A stretch of 64,000 nt of DNA. Origin: Alentia gelatinosa. Taxonomy: Eukaryota > Annelida > Polychaeta > Phyllodocida > Polynoidae. Below are positions 1 through 11,009 of the stretch, piece after piece; positions within the stretch are counted from its first letter, which is position 1, and each line of letters opens with the position of its first letter. The notes below the pieces were generated by a model. That model was not told the DNA's origin, searched no databases, and worked only from the letters and a program-made list of their open reading frames with translations. Position numbers and translations under genes: made by a program. Location of the stretch: the NCBI GenBank assembly GCA_950022655.1, contig OX465592.1, positions 4,485,544 to 4,549,543 on the forward strand. The letters run 5' to 3'.

Positions 1-465
1 CTGCACACTGTGAGAATTACCTGTGTACAGGTGGGCATGTTACTGCACACTGTGAGAATTACCTGTGTACAGGTGGGCATGTTACTGCACACTGTGAGAA
101 TTACCTGTGTACAGGTAGGCATGTTACTGCACTCTGTGAGAATTACCTGTGTACAGGTCGGCATGTTACTGCACTCTGTGAGAATTACCTGTGTACAGGT
201 AGGCATGTTTCTGCACACTGTGAGAATTACCTGTGTACAGGTCGGCATGTTACTGCACTCTGTGAGAATTACCTGTGTACAGGTAGGCATGTTTCTGCAC
301 ACTGTGAGAATTACCTGTGTACAGGTAGGCATGTTTCTGCACACTGTGAGAATTACCTGTATACAGGTGGGCATGTTTCTGCACACTGTGAGAATTACCT
401 GTGTACAGGTGGGCATGTTTCTGCACACTGTGAGAATTACCTGTGTACAGGTTGGCATGGTTTCT
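1..465. repeat. 42-bp minisatellite, about 11 copies, cut by window edge
   Basis: Tandem copies of a 42-bp unit starting CTGCACACTGTGAGAATTAC, with a few substitutions per copy. Each unit contains ACCTGTGTACAGGT, which is nearly self-complementary. Because 42 is a multiple of three the array stays open in several frames and gives a 14-residue peptide repeat on both strands. I read this as an artefact of the period, not a gene. The array continues past the left edge of the window. Confidence 0.95.
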
Positions 466-499
466 CATTATTTACTTTGCTTTCTTCGAGAGACTTTAG

Positions 500-761
500 T
501 TATCTATCCTACCCTTCCTATGAATATCTATAGACTTAACATGGTGTGACTGTATGCCACAGTTATGCCATGAAATATTCATATATCACAGGTGACATAT
601 GAAGTTGAAAATATGTGGTAGGGTAGGATAAGATCTAAACATCACTCAATTTGATATGATTGCTTACATGGCGTTCGTTGTCTTCCGCTACAGATATCAC
701 GCAGATCTGCTTCGTGATATCGTTCTGTGAGGACAACTCACGCCATATAAACAATCATATG
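500..761 (+). mobile_element. Bipartite palindrome-MITE, type I
   Basis: Outer end TTATCTATCCTACCC at 500, matched inverted end TAGGGTAGGATAAG near 618-632, then an imperfect palindrome at 651-761 whose arms begin TGATATGATTG and end CAATCATATGA. The centre reads CACGCAGATCTGCTTCGTG. Non-autonomous; no coding capacity. Same plan as the elements at 4333, 16127 and 28142, but with unrelated arms. Confidence 0.75.
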
Positions 762-1430
762 AAATCATAGAATCATAGAATATCTTTCGTTTCCAATATG
801 ATACATACATTAGTTTGTGTAAAAATCTCTTTGGGGGACACGGTTACTCCACGGCCTGAGGGGGTCTGTGAGTATTGTGTCCCTTAAAAAAATTTAAGTC
901 GATAAAGCTGTTAGCCGCGTCTACAAACCATGATACATACATTATATCATTGTAATGCAGACCTTATTTTATTTCAAAATATTCAAGTCGTTCGGTATTA
1001 TTTTATATAATCCCCGACATAATTTGTCAAACATATATCTGCTAATTTCTACACGTTGCATGTTAAAAGTCTGGTCGGAACAGTCCTGGTGATAGAGTTT
1101 ACAAATTAATCAATTGAATGTCAACTACGAGTGGACTTCACTGCAGCTGCAGCGCTGTTCAGATCGATGTCTTTCCCGTTCAGCAGATCGGCTTCAACCT
1201 CCAAGCGCCATGAGTGTTCTAGACTAGAGTTATGGGTCAATGTTGAATGATTAACTCGAGTTTGTAACGTGAATAATGTAAACACATGGAGCTTGTTTCA
1301 TCCCACAGTTTAGAGTCGGAGGTTTTTATGTTGGAGCCTGTGTGCTCTAAGCTTTTATCATCCAATACAAAGTGTCCATAGAAAACACATAGGCAGTTTG
1401 GATCTACATACCCGGAGTATACAGATGTAT
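762..1430. other. AT-rich spacer, no gene seen
   Basis: No long ORF, no recognisable repeat family and no convincing splice-flanked exon. It holds short AT-rich sequence only. Confidence 0.5.
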
Positions 1431-1733
1431 CCACCTAATACAGAGTGTCTATAAAAACATACAGGGAGTGTGTATCTCCATACCCGAGCATACAGATATA
1501 CCCACCTAATACAAAGTGTCCATAGAAAACACATAGGGAGCGTGTATCACCATACCCGGAGCATACAGATATATCCACCTAATACAAAGCGTCCATAGAA
1601 AACACTTAGGAACTGTATAAGGACTAATCCAGTGCATACGGAAAATTAGTGTGTATGAAAAAAATAGTTGGTACATGAAATGAACTAATATTGATATGCC
1701 ACTTGTCAGGGCAGGGTGGATAATGAATAGATC
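1431..1733 (+). mobile_element. MITE with TCCACC ends and internally amplified unit
   Basis: Ends ATCCACCTAATACA (1430) and GGGTGGATAATGAA (about 1717) are inverted repeats. Inside, a segment of about 90 bp (ccatagaaaacacatagggag... catacccggagcatacagata) is repeated about three times. The same segment occurs once in the element at 15256, which also has the adjacent palindrome that is not clear here. Confidence 0.6.
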
Positions 1734-1845
1734 GCAATATGCCATTTTGTGATGGTGATAGATTCTCAAATAACTGATTTTAAAAGAAGTCATTGCTTGT
1801 TAGAAATACCTTGAAGACCTTGGTATATAAAGATAGTTCTCTGCT

Positions 1846-2125
1846 TAAGGGGTGATTCCACCCAGACCTGCGATACATCCAGATCATGGCCGATTTCTTG
1901 ACTCGCTAGGTCGGGATGAATCATGTGTGAATATCTGGTTGAATCGCGGCAGTGGAATAACCCCCCTTTGAGCGATAATATAGGCTACGCACATAGGGAA
2001 AAGCGCATGACCAGATCTTACAAGATTTATCCCGATTCATCAAGGTGCAGCAAGGCGCTACAAGACGCAGCCTGACCTTGCGAGACAACAAACATTGTGC
2101 CGGTGGAATCAGCCCTTTATTGGCT
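1846..2125. mobile_element. MITE with GGGGTGATTCCACC ends
   Basis: Left end AAGGGGTGATTCCACC and right end GGTGGAATCAGCCCTTT form terminal inverted repeats about 280 bp apart. The interior carries several short dyads. Its ends resemble the two other dyad-rich elements at 10403 and 14196. No coding capacity. Confidence 0.55.
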
Positions 2126-2436
2126 GACATCTCGATAATTTATGCTGCGGGGCCCGGAGGGGGTAATTGGCGACAATGTGATATCATCAGCGACTCGTTG
2201 CTAGTGACAGACCCCTCCAGGGGATGGTGTGTGAGACAAGGAGGCCTCCAGCAGAATAGTGACATGAGGCCTCGGGCAAGACTAGCCTTCACTAGAGCAC
2301 TGTTATGACACGTGACATTAATCACGATTAAAAACATGTCTACGGGGAAGGAGACGGAGGACAATATGTTGTACCAGGTGTTATGTCAATGAGTAGAACT
2401 AGGTTCAGTCTCCCTCCATGTCCAGCAACACTCTTA

Positions 2437-3140
2437 AATAGGATTCACACGGAGAGACTCATGTACCTTCAGTAGGGTTTGTCTGAGACAATTCTCCTGA
2501 AGTGGAATTCACATGGAGACACTCATGTAGCTTCAGCAGGGTTTGTCTGAGACAATTTTCCTGAAGTGGAATTCACACGGAGAGACTCATGTACCTTCAG
2601 CAGGGTTTGTCTGAGACAATTTTCCTGAAGTGGAATTCACATGGAGAGACTCATGTACCTTCAGCAGGGTTTGTCTGAGACAATTTTCCTGAAGTGGAAT
2701 TCACACGAGAGACTCATGTACCTTCAGCAGGGTTTGTCTGAGACAATTTTCCTGAAGTGGAATTCACATGGAGAGGCTCATGTACCTTCAGCAGGGTTTG
2801 TCTGAGACAATTTTCCTGAAGTGGAATTCACACGAGAGACTCATGTACCTTCAGCAGGGTTTGTCTGAGACAATTCTCCTGAAGTGTAATTCACACGGAG
2901 AGACTCATGTACCTTCAGCAGGGTTTGTCTGAGACAATTTTCCTGAAGTGGAATTCACATGGAGAGACTCATGTACCTTCAGCAGGGTTTGTCTGAGACA
3001 ATTTTCCTGAAGTGGAATTCACACGGAGAGACTCATGTACCTTCAGCAGGGTTTGTCTGAGACAATTTTCCTGAAGTGGAATTCACACGGGGAGACTCAT
3101 GTACCTTCAGCAGGGTTTGTCTGAGACAATTTTCCTGAGA
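2437..3140. repeat. About 64-bp minisatellite, about 11 copies
   Basis: Tandem units carrying CTCATGTACCTTCAGCAGGG, then TTTGTCTGAGACAATTTTCC and TGAAGTGGAATTCACACGG; some units are 62 bp. The core (catgtacct..cagggtttgtctgagacaa) is clearly related to the 46-bp array at 12425-12765, about 9.5 kb away. Confidence 0.95.
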
Positions 3141-3640
3141 TTATTTGCAGGTACATAATGTACATGGTGTGACAACCCCAGGTCTCAATTCCCTAAGACT
3201 GAGGGGGACAATCTTCCCTGCCAAGGTACATAGTCTCAAACAATTTAGATTTCAAACCAGTTTACAAATTTTCGGGGATTTTGGAAGTCAGAGAAGGATA
3301 CATATTGAAATGAACTTTATTCTGATTGCGTTTAATCATTTAATGAATGTTCATAATCAAAGACTTGAGCAAGTCTAGTTCACCGACTCCTATACCATTT
3401 GTGAGCTAATCGTTGATGACCCTTAAATGGGCATTGGGCTTTAGACTGCTATACTGTAGGTGTGTGTGTAGGATACCATCCCCTCCCCATCCCTCTATCC
3501 CGGCACCAGGCCGAGGCATGACTGTATCGATCAATAATTACCCACGGTAAACGGGAAATCGATGGTTCTCAGACCAGCTCCGTGCTCCTCCTACTCGCTG
3601 CCGATCCCGAGTGTCATTTAATATTCAGACCTTTTAACCT
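3141..3640. other. Spacer with a one-ended MITE remnant
   Basis: No gene seen. The stretch at about 3370-3445 (gttcaccgactcctatac ... gcattgggctttag) matches the right end of the MITE at 25583-25991 and is probably a decayed or truncated copy. Confidence 0.45.
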
Positions 3641-3815
3641 CAATTTTTTGATTTACCATCACACGAATTTAACCCAGTTTCTTTTTACGAAGTCCTGGAA
3701 TCCGCATGTAGAGAGTGAGTGTGGGTTTGTAAGACAGGATGGTGGGAGATCTACATGGAGACAACTGGGATTCGAACCCCAGACGTAAGCCTCAGACTAT
3801 TAACCGTAACACATA
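3640..3815 (-). mobile_element. tRNA-derived SINE remnant
   Basis: On the - strand CTGGGGTTCGAATCCCAG (about 3764-3781) matches a pol III B box (GGTTCGAATCC), with a possible A-box region upstream at about 3790-3812. The downstream SINE body is AT-richer. The cloverleaf is not intact, so it is a SINE remnant rather than a tRNA gene. Confidence 0.45.
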
Positions 3816-4109
3816 TTAAAGAATCTATCAACATCAACATCAACATGCAAACATAACCAAATACACACGATGATGAATACCAAATACACCTATAGATGAA
3901 TACCATAATGTGATAGTGCACCTTATTCTTGTACTATGTATGTGCCCTATAGTCCTATGTTGTTTTGGACTGGTGCAAGGAAGAACGTCGTGACTTCTCG
4001 ATGATTGTATCAAATCCCATTATACTGAAAGAAAGAAAAAATTAATAGATCATTCTTAGCAGTAGGAGCTTGTACTCAACAGGCTTACTAGTACAGTAAA
4101 TCATACTCA

Positions 4110-4290
4110 ACAGATAAATATTTCCAGGCTAAGATAAAAACAGAAACATATTCGTGTTTGGTCTGAGTCCCCGTTCACCATCTTCTTTGGAGTGCTTCAG
4201 AATATTCACTCGGCTATCGCTTCGTTCATATTACTGCACACTCCAAACTCGATGGCGAACGAGGACACAGACCAAACACTCATCAATTTA
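4110..4290 (-). mobile_element. Partial bipartite palindrome-MITE, type I
   Basis: Contains one module end (CCAGGCTAAGATAAA, about 4123-4138) and the complete palindrome (about 4153-4286, arms GTGTTTGGTCTGAGTCC / GGACACAGACCAAACAC). The centre reads CACTCGGCTATCGCTTCGT. The palindrome is the same class as the element at 44676; most of the module is missing. Confidence 0.65.
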
Positions 4291-4332
4291 TATCTTATTA
4301 TATGAAACATCCACATGGGGGCCATCCATGTA

Positions 4333-4640
4333 TTTATCCCACCCCTAATATAAAATCCCATAAGCTTAACATTGAGATTCCGTATCCCACGCTGACTGGC
4401 ATACGGAGTTTAATATGCCACTAGTGGCATACAGGATTATTATCATGTAATAGTCAAAAATTGAGGAGACAGGGTAGGATAAAATCAAAACCTGATTCAT
4501 TTTAATCTTGGCCACTGCATGCCACTCCTGGAGTTTTGACTCCGGACTTCACTCGGCTTCACCTCATGAAGTCACTATGCCAAACTCCAGTCGTGGCATA
4601 CGGTGGCCAAGATTCAAACTCATCCAGTTTTACGATAATC
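4333..4640 (+). mobile_element. Bipartite palindrome-MITE, type I
   Basis: Outer end TTATCCCACCCCTAATAT, inner end AGGGTAGGATAAAATC (about 4471-4486), then a palindrome at about 4505-4612 with arms TCTTGGCCACTGCATGCCAC / GTGGCATACGGTGGCCAAGA. The element at 19030-19335 is a close second copy over its full length. Confidence 0.8.
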
Positions 4641-4664
4641 ATCATCTAAATATAAGAAGAAGAT

Positions 4665-5045
4665 CTAGAAACATCCACATGGGGGCAATCCATAAGTATA
4701 TACGCAAAAATTCAGAAAATCTTGACCACCCCCAACCTCCACTCCCAATTTTATGCAAAAGAACAAAGAAGGAGCTTATGCAAAAAGTCCGAAAATTTTG
4801 ACCCCCAAATTTTGACACACAGCCCCCCCCCCCCCCCCTACGCCACCCCCACTCTCAATCTTGTATGCAATAGATAAAAGAAGGAGCATACACAAAAATT
4901 CCGAAAGTTTTGACCACCCCCCAACCCCCACTCTCAATCTTGTATGCAATAGAACAATGAAGGAGCATGCGCAAAATTTCCGGATATTTTGACCCACCAT
5001 GGCCCCCCACTTGGTGCGTACGTACTTTATGGATGACCCCATGTT
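4665..5045. repeat. Cluster of CCATCCATAA-type MITE units, with poly-C
   Basis: At least three diverged units of about 100 bp, each with atgcaaaag/atgcaatag, GGAGCATG and TTTTGACC..CCCC motifs, bounded by ATGGGGGCAATCCATAA (left) and TTTATGGATGACCCCAT (right) in inverted orientation. It includes a C18 run at about 4821. A single complete unit with both ends is at 56838-57000. Confidence 0.65.
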
Positions 5046-5195
5046 AACCATGCACCTCCGGGCTATCCTTAACCAAACCATGATTGAGGTATTTTCTACA
5101 AATCAGCTTCTGCTAATCAATTACACAACATATGGTGAGGGATATACAAATGCATATATACATGTATAGACATTACAACACATTCATTCATACAA

Positions 5196-5535
5196 TTACT
5201 ATATACCCGTGCCGTATATATACTGTAAATACGCACCGTTTCGCCATATAGCGTAAAAGATACTGTACGGACCACTCGTTCGTACAGGAAAATACGGACT
5301 ACCTTCCCATACATGTTTATCAAAATATTGGTTCTTGTTAAGCCATATGAAATTAATGATTTTTTTTAATTTCGGGTATATAGTAAATACATAACGTCCA
5401 ACCATGCTTGTACAAGTCACAGAACTCGATGATAATTTACGGTTTGTAAACGCCTCGTTCCGTACAAACCGTAAATTACCATTTCGTTCTGTGACTTGTA
5501 CAGCGTGGTCAGGACGTTCTATATAATTACCTACA
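5196..5535 (-). mobile_element. Bipartite palindrome-MITE, type II
   Basis: Outer end ATTACTATATACCCGTGCC, inner end TTTCGGGTATATAGTAAAT (about 5370-5389), then a strong palindrome at 5396-5527 with arms TTGTACAAGTCACAGAAC and GTTCTGTGACTTGTACA and a second stem TTTACGGTTTGTA/TACAAACCGTAAA. The apex is AACGCCTCGTTCCG. Related copies are at 27366, 44922, 42158 and 59281. Confidence 0.8.
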
Positions 5536-5811
5536 TACATATATCTACCCTTCATTAAACCATGATTGAGGTATTTTCTACACTTAAACAAATCAGCTCG
5601 TGTTGATTACACGAGGTAGCTGGGGCCTGTGTTATCTTTGCCTTTATCTTAATCCATGCCCCACCAGAGAGCAGCACACCTTGGCACGTGTGTGCTGATT
5701 GACATCGTCAAATAGAACCGACTGCTCGGAGGCTAGTCTGGAGGCTTGGCCTGTGTGCTCACTCACATCATAGGCCAGGTAACGCCTGCCATTTTTTAGT
5801 GTAATATACGG

Positions 5812-6097
5812 AAACTGGCTTACTCTCTTCGTACGTCAAAAATACGCGGTGAAATAGTTGACCGATGCCGTACGCAGAGGGATGTATGTGATCAATAATT
5901 TTACCAAGTATTTTGACGAACGAAGACAGTCAGCCTGTTTTCGTATTATTATATACTTAAAAATGGCGATATATCATCCAGTCACGTGATCACATACCCC
6001 GTACGTCACAGTGTGGTGTACTGGTAGGAATATGCGATTGGGTAGGAGCAGGTAGTATACGTAGTTCATACAGCCACAGGTATATGATGATATATAT
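5812..6097 (+). mobile_element. Bipartite palindrome-MITE, type II
   Basis: Palindrome first (about 5812-5935; arms CTGGCTTACTCTCTTCGTACG / inverted near 5916-5935), then TATTATTATATACTTAAAAATG and, at 6074-6097, CCACAGGTATATGATGATAT as the degenerate outer end. Palindrome and module are both related to the element at 41484. Confidence 0.7.
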
Positions 6098-6574
6098 AAT
6101 GCCTCCATTTTTCTGGTGCATCATGGGTAATAGTAATATTGGTTGGTGTAACTGATGTAGTATTGGCTGGTGTAACTGGTGTGATATTGCCTGGTGTGAC
6201 TGGTGTAGTATTGGCTGGTGTAACTGGTGTGATATTGCCTGGTGTAACTGGTGTAGTATTGGCTGGTGTAACTGGTGTGATATTGCCTGGTGTAACTGAT
6301 GTAGTATTGGCTGGTGTAACTGGTGTGATATTGCCTGGTGTAACTGGTGTAGTATTGGCTGGTGTAACTGGTGTGATATTGCCTGGTGTAACTGGTGTAG
6401 TATTGGCTGGTGTAACTGGTGTGATATTGCCTGGTGTGACTGGTGTGATAATGGCTGGTGTGACTGGTGTGGTACTGGCTGGTGTGACTGGTGTGGTATA
6501 TTGGCTGGTGTGACTGGTGTAACTGAACTGAGCGATAATACAGTTAATACAACGATAAGCCTGTGGACAAACAA
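5990..6574 (-). CDS. Hypothetical 194-aa ORF over a minisatellite, doubtful
   Basis: The ORF opens at 6574 with a hydrophobic start (MFVHRLIVVLTVLSLSS) that looks like a signal peptide, then runs through the 6130-6525 array as His-Gln repeats. It ends by reading through the type II MITE. A second ORF in another frame (6650 down to 6066) gives TPVTPxN repeats. The GC-rich stretch 6575-6760 would be upstream. The array period is a multiple of three, which opens frames by chance, and the C-terminus is transposon sequence. I think a real gene is unlikely. Confidence 0.12.
   Translation of the reverse strand: MFVHRLIVVLTVLSLSSVTPVTPANIPHQSHQPVPHQSHQPLSHQSHQAISHQLHQPILHQLHQAISHQLHQPILHQLHQAISHQLHQPILHQLHQAISHQLHQPILHQLHQAISHQLHQPILHQSHQAISHQLHQPILHQLHQPILLLPMMHQKNGGIIYIIIYLWLYELRILPAPTQSHIPTSTPHCDVRGM
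6130..6525. repeat. 15/30-bp minisatellite (GGTGTAACTGGTGTGATATTG type)
   Basis: Tandem 15-bp motifs alternating as GGTGTAACTGGTGTAGTATT and GGTGTAACTGGTGTGATATT, giving a compound unit of 30 bp. All phases stay open on both strands. The - strand reads as Thr-Pro-Val rich or His-Gln rich repeats depending on frame, and neither resembles a known protein. Confidence 0.9.
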
Positions 6575-6916
6575 ACCTCACTTCGAGGCTGAACACCCCC
6601 GACACGAGCCGCGTAGACCGGCGGCTAATCCCCGAACCACGACCCGTCACTCGGCCCCCTCTCCGTCTGCACTCTCAGCAGTAATCGCTCTTAAAGCGGG
6701 TTTAGTGAGAGCCGCTATTAGCGTTAAATCAGAGCCAGTCGTCGTCATTGTGTGAGTGACGTTCGTGATGTCACATCGCTGTAACCAATTAACGCATTCT
6801 TCATGTTAATCAGATATGGCGGACGCACCTATCACGTGATATGAAGTACAGTGTACAACGATGACGTCACAGGGCCAAGAGTATATCGTTACAGTGACAT
6901 ATTGTTAATTATCTCA
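6526..6916. other. GC- and CpG-richer stretch next to the 15-bp array
   Basis: Positions 6575-6690 are distinctly richer in CpG than the surroundings. 6740-6860 has cAMP-response-like sites (GTGACGTTCGTGATGTCAC, GATGACGTCACAG). No exon with clear splice sites was found. It could be a regulatory island or a decayed element. Confidence 0.3.
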
Positions 6917-7277
6917 CCCCTGGTACACGTTAAGCCATAGGAATAATGTTAGAAAAAAATACTCAACATCATCCCAGTAAAGTGACAATATTACGCCACA
7001 GCCGTGGCGGAGTGAATGTGAGATGACGTCATATGTTATCAACCATCTGGATTCGCAAAGTAATTTTAAATCATTCTGATATTGTGATGTTATTTATTGT
7101 TAGTGAGTGGGGTGAGATAAATCCAGAACTGCACTCGAATTGTAAAATACACAATACTCCACTCGTTTGGTTGTGCCAAAATCATCACTGCTTTGCCTCG
7201 ATGACGAATGTGGCCCATCCAAACTTGTGGAGTATTGTCTATTCATACGATTCTCAATGCAGTTCTATATCAGCCTT
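6917..7277 (+). mobile_element. Bipartite palindrome-MITE, type I
   Basis: Outer end TTATCTCACCCCTGGTAC, inner end GTGGGGTGAGATAAATCC (about 7107-7123), then a palindrome at about 7124-7277 with arms GAACTGCACTCGAATTG / inverted near 7258-7277 and an inner stem CAATACTCCAC/GTGGAGTATTG. Apex CACTGCTTTGCCTCGATGACG. Confidence 0.7.
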
Positions 7278-7349
7278 TAAGGGCACAGAGTGATTGCTAG
7301 TTCCACCATCATCCACCAGGAAATTGTAAGATAGCGCCACTGTAGTTTG

Positions 7350-8105
7350 GGGACAACCACTATTTAGGTGAGATATTAATGCATGTGACAAATTATCACA
7401 CATATCCAGGTCTATAATTCAGGCGAAATATTAGTATATGTGACATATTTTCACACTTTTCTTGGTGTGTGATCTAGGTGAGGTACTAAAATATGTGAAA
7501 TATTCTTGCACATATTTAGGTCTTTAATTCAGGCGATATTTTAAAACATATGAAAAAATATATGTTATAACACACTTATAGTGTATAATTTATTATTAGA
7601 ATTTAAACCACTGACATATCCCCACACATATCAGGCTGTATAATTTAGATGAGATATTAATCCATGTGACTTATCATAATATATATCTGGGTGCATAATT
7701 TAGATGAGATATCAAAGCATGTGACATGTTATAATACTTATCTGGGAGTATAATTTAGTTGAGATATTAAAACATGTAAACATGTTCTCATATATATCTA
7801 GGTGCATAATTTAGGCAAAATATTGAAACATGTGACATAGTCTCACAAATATCTCGGTCTATAATTCAGGTGAGATTTTAAAACATCTGACATATTCTCA
7901 CAAATATCTAGGCGTATAATTTAAGTGAGATTTTAAAACGTCTGACATATTCTCACACATATCTCGGTCTATAATTCAGGTGAGATTTAAAAACATGTGA
8001 CATATTCTCACACATATCTCGGTCTATAATTCAGGTGAGATTTAAAAACATCTGACATATTCTCACACATATCTAGGTGTATAATTTAGGTGAGATATTA
8101 AAACA
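7350..8105. repeat. About 58-bp diverged minisatellite, about 13 copies
   Basis: Degenerate tandem units of the form ATCTAGGTGTATAATTTAGG, then TGAGATATTAAAACATGTGA and CATATTCTCACACAT. Copies at the right end (about 7850-8105) are more alike than those on the left, so growth is likely most recent there. Confidence 0.85.
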
Positions 8106-8249
8106 TATCCTCACGGGGGATATTGAGGCAGGGGGCAGGTTGACATAACGGTAGACACGGTGTATTTATAGCTCTCAGTTTGCACACAGGTGTGTGTCGG
8201 AGTCATGTCAGGGTCAGCCACTCGGTGCACACCCCAGGAGGCAACGTCA

Positions 8250-8520
8250 CCCACACCTAAATCTACACCCACCACTGCCCAGCCCCTACACAGGAGATAT
8301 TTAGGAACCACTTACACACCCATACCTAAATCTACACCCACCACTGCCCAGTCCCTACACAGGAGATATTTAGGAACCACTTACACACCCACACCTAAAT
8401 CTACACCCACCACTGCCCAGTCCCTACACAGGAGAAATTTAGGAACCACTTACACATACCACACCTAAATCTACACCCACCACCGCCCAGCCCCTACACA
8501 GGAGATATTTAGGAAACTGT
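8250..8520. repeat. 69-bp minisatellite, 4 copies
   Basis: Units start ACCTAAATCTACACCCACCA and continue CTGCCCAGTCCCTACACAGG and AGATATTTAGGAACCACTTA. Starts are at 8255, 8324, 8393 and 8463. The 69-bp period (23 codons) explains a spurious ORF here. Confidence 0.95.
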
Positions 8521-9299
8521 GTCCATGTTCCTGCTGGGCGGCCCTGCCTCAGTCCCGGTGCCATACGAGTACTGATAATGTGTGATATATTATTTAACAA
8601 ACTTTACAATTTACTCAATGCAGGGAGATGTAAATTTCAACACTGATGTTTGCAGTGGAGTTCTGGAGCCCCTGTTTCCTGCATGTTTCCAAACACCTTA
8701 TGGAGCTGCCATTCAATGGAACATAATTTGTATAAGTTTCAGACACTCGTGTATCTTTTCCCCATTGACTAAACATTGGGAGCTGTACTAAAGAAATTAC
8801 TCAATGGGCATCGCTCTATGTTGCACAACAATTTGTGCCCCCTGACAACAGTTTTTTTTTGTTTTTTTTTAGCTTTTTTATTTAAACTGGAGGTAAACAG
8901 TAGGCTCAGATGTGTCTATTTCCATGTTGCTCCAGGCTGGAAATTTGCAAACACATTGAGGTCCTGGCAGAGTAGCAAAGTCATATGGTATACAAATAAA
9001 ATACAGGAGAACAGTATCCAATTTGAATGAGGAATAAAGGCTAGAATTTAAGGCTCCAAAAGAGGATAACATCAGCATCTAATATGATACAGTGAGGAAA
9101 AATAACATTGAAGAGACTTCAAACCTATCTTAGACATGGCAAATGGCTGCATGTTTGGGAGAAATAAATATTGTATTGTAGAACAAGCACAACTCTTAGT
9201 TAACAACAAATGGAGGTACCACCGGAAAACAAGGTCGTCGAGTAGTGTATAGAGTAGTAGAGAGTGGGTGTTTCCCCATCCTATGTGAAGGACACCATG
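8521..9299. other. AT-rich spacer, no gene seen
   Basis: Contains a T-rich run at 8851-8870 and ordinary AT-rich sequence. No supported feature. Confidence 0.4.
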
Positions 9300-9915
9300 G
9301 AAGAATAGAGTAGGGATAGAGTAGGGAGAGAGAAGAGGGAGAAGAGAGAGAGAGAGAGAGTAGTGATAGCAGAAAAAGTGGAGAGGGAGAGAGTGGACAG
9401 ATTGTAGAAATAGAAAGAGGAGAGAAAGTATGTATAGAGTTGAGAGAGCAGAGATAGAGTAGAGAGATAATAGAGCGAGAGTAGAGAGAGTACATTGGGA
9501 GTAGGGATATAGAGAGCAGAGAGAGGAGGGGGAGAGTAGAAATAGAGATAGTAGAGTAGAGATAGAGAGAGCAGGGAGAGAGAAGAGAAGAGTATAGAGA
9601 TAGAGAGTAAAGAGAGAGAGAAGGGAGAGAGTAGAAATAGAGATAGTAGAGTAGAGATAGAGAGAGCATGGAGAGAGAAGAGAAGAGTATAGAGATAGAG
9701 AGTAAAGAGAGAGAAGAGAGAGAGTGGAGATAGAGAGAGCAGTGACAAAAAAGAGAAAGTACAGACATAGTAGGGATATAGAGCAGATAAAGATAGAGAG
9801 AGAAGAGAGAGTAGAGAGAGATAGAGTAGAGATAGAGAGAGTAGAGATAGAGAGAGAGTAGAGGTAGAGTAGAAAGAGGGAAGAGTAGAGATAGAGTAGA
9901 GAGATAGAGGGATCC
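9300..9915. repeat. 600-bp purine-rich (GA)n-like tract
   Basis: Almost pure A/G on the + strand, built from AGAGAGAGATAGAGTAGAGA variants. A 90-bp segment recurs (agagagaagagaagagtatagagatagagagtaaagagagag near 9576 and 9676). On the - strand this translates to Ser/Leu/Tyr repeats in all frames, which are not genes. Long purine/pyrimidine asymmetry of this kind can form triplex (H-DNA). Confidence 0.95.
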
Positions 9916-10304
9916 ATTCTCATGGCATCGTCCTACACTACACAGTCATGTATTCACCCTGCCTGCCTCAATACGATCCCTGTTCAATATCTGGGCATTC
10001 CTAATCCGGGCTCCCCGAACCCTCCCCGAGGTTCTCTTCCCGGGTGACCTTTAATCAGCCTTCTGAATAAATCATTACTCGGGCAGCATGCAAAGCTACA
10101 TCACTTTGATGAATTAATCTGACAGATTTATTGAACTAGATTACGACTGAAGGACTATAGATACAGTCACCTGATCTCAAGGACATTGTTTACAGAAGGT
10201 AAAGTAATCACGTATTGACCACGCAGTCAATACGGAATAATCCGCTGATATAACGTATCAACTTTATAGATATCGTTCATATGTAAACTGCGGTACATAT
10301 TGAA

Positions 10305-10396
10305 TTACAGTAAAACCCCGCTTCTGGGACACCTCGCTGAAGGGAACACTTTGCTCGGAACGGAGGGTGTTCCCTTAAGCGAGGTTCTACTGTATG
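10305..10396. mobile_element. Short pogo/Tigger-like MITE
   Basis: TACAGTAAAACCCCGCTTC at the left and CGAGGTTCTACTGTA at the right are inverted, with an internal hairpin (GGGAACACT..CGGAGGGTGTTCCC). The CAGTAGAACC-type end is typical of pogo/Tigger (Tc1-mariner) MITEs. A second copy is at 34972-35040. Confidence 0.65.
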
Positions 10397-10402
10397 TATA
10401 AC

Positions 10403-10815
10403 ATGGAAATAGGGTTAACCCCTACCCCCACCAACGCCAATTCTGGTCCCGATAGGCCTTACGATTGACTTTCCGACACCATACCGATTCTATCGTGAGG
10501 TCAGCAAAAATTGTGGCAGTGGAACAGGTTTCTGCGATTCCGTCTACGACACCTCATGATATCCCGCAATTGAAAACGCCAATCGTAGATGTCCCAATAA
10601 AATCCAACATGTTGGATTTTTCATAGCCTGTCATAGGGTATCATAGCCTATCGGGAAGATATCGTGGTCATCGAGTATGATTCAAAGATTGGATCACGAC
10701 AGAGGTCTACGATTCTAGGACCTCCCGATAGGCTACGATTTGGCCATTTCAAATCGTGGCCATCGGGAAGTATGTCATAGACCATCTGCGTAGGTGGGGG
10801 CAGGGCTTTACTGTG
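10403..10815. mobile_element. Dyad-rich MITE with CCCCCACC ends
   Basis: Left end TTAACCCCTACCCCCACCAACGC and right end GCGTAGGTGGGGGCAGGGCTTTA are inverted. The interior is packed with short inverted motifs (ATCGTGGTCATCG, CGATAGGCTACGAT, CCCGATAGG/CCTATCGGG). Same style as 14196-14610. Confidence 0.55.
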
Positions 10816-11009
10816 GCCGTACGTTTAATTCCAAGTACATGTATGTTTAACGCACCCTCACAGTAAATGTTTTCATATCATTATGTAATAAGATATTTGT
10901 ATGAGTTAAACGAGGCGTTTACCTTACGGACCTATAAAACATACCTTGACTTTACATTTAAAAGCCTGCCCACGCACGGTACATGTGACGTATGTATAAA
11001 TACCGCATG

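Noticed and set aside
10..549. 179-aa ORF with a 14-residue repeat
   Set aside because: It is the 42-bp minisatellite read in frame; both strands are open and there is no non-repeat domain.
2437..3140. CRISPR-like array
   Set aside because: Units are contiguous tandem copies without unique spacers, and the genome is eukaryotic.
9072..9923. 283-aa Ser/Leu/Tyr-rich ORF on the - strand, looking like a membrane protein
   Set aside because: Pure translation of the GA-rich tract; several overlapping frames give similar products.
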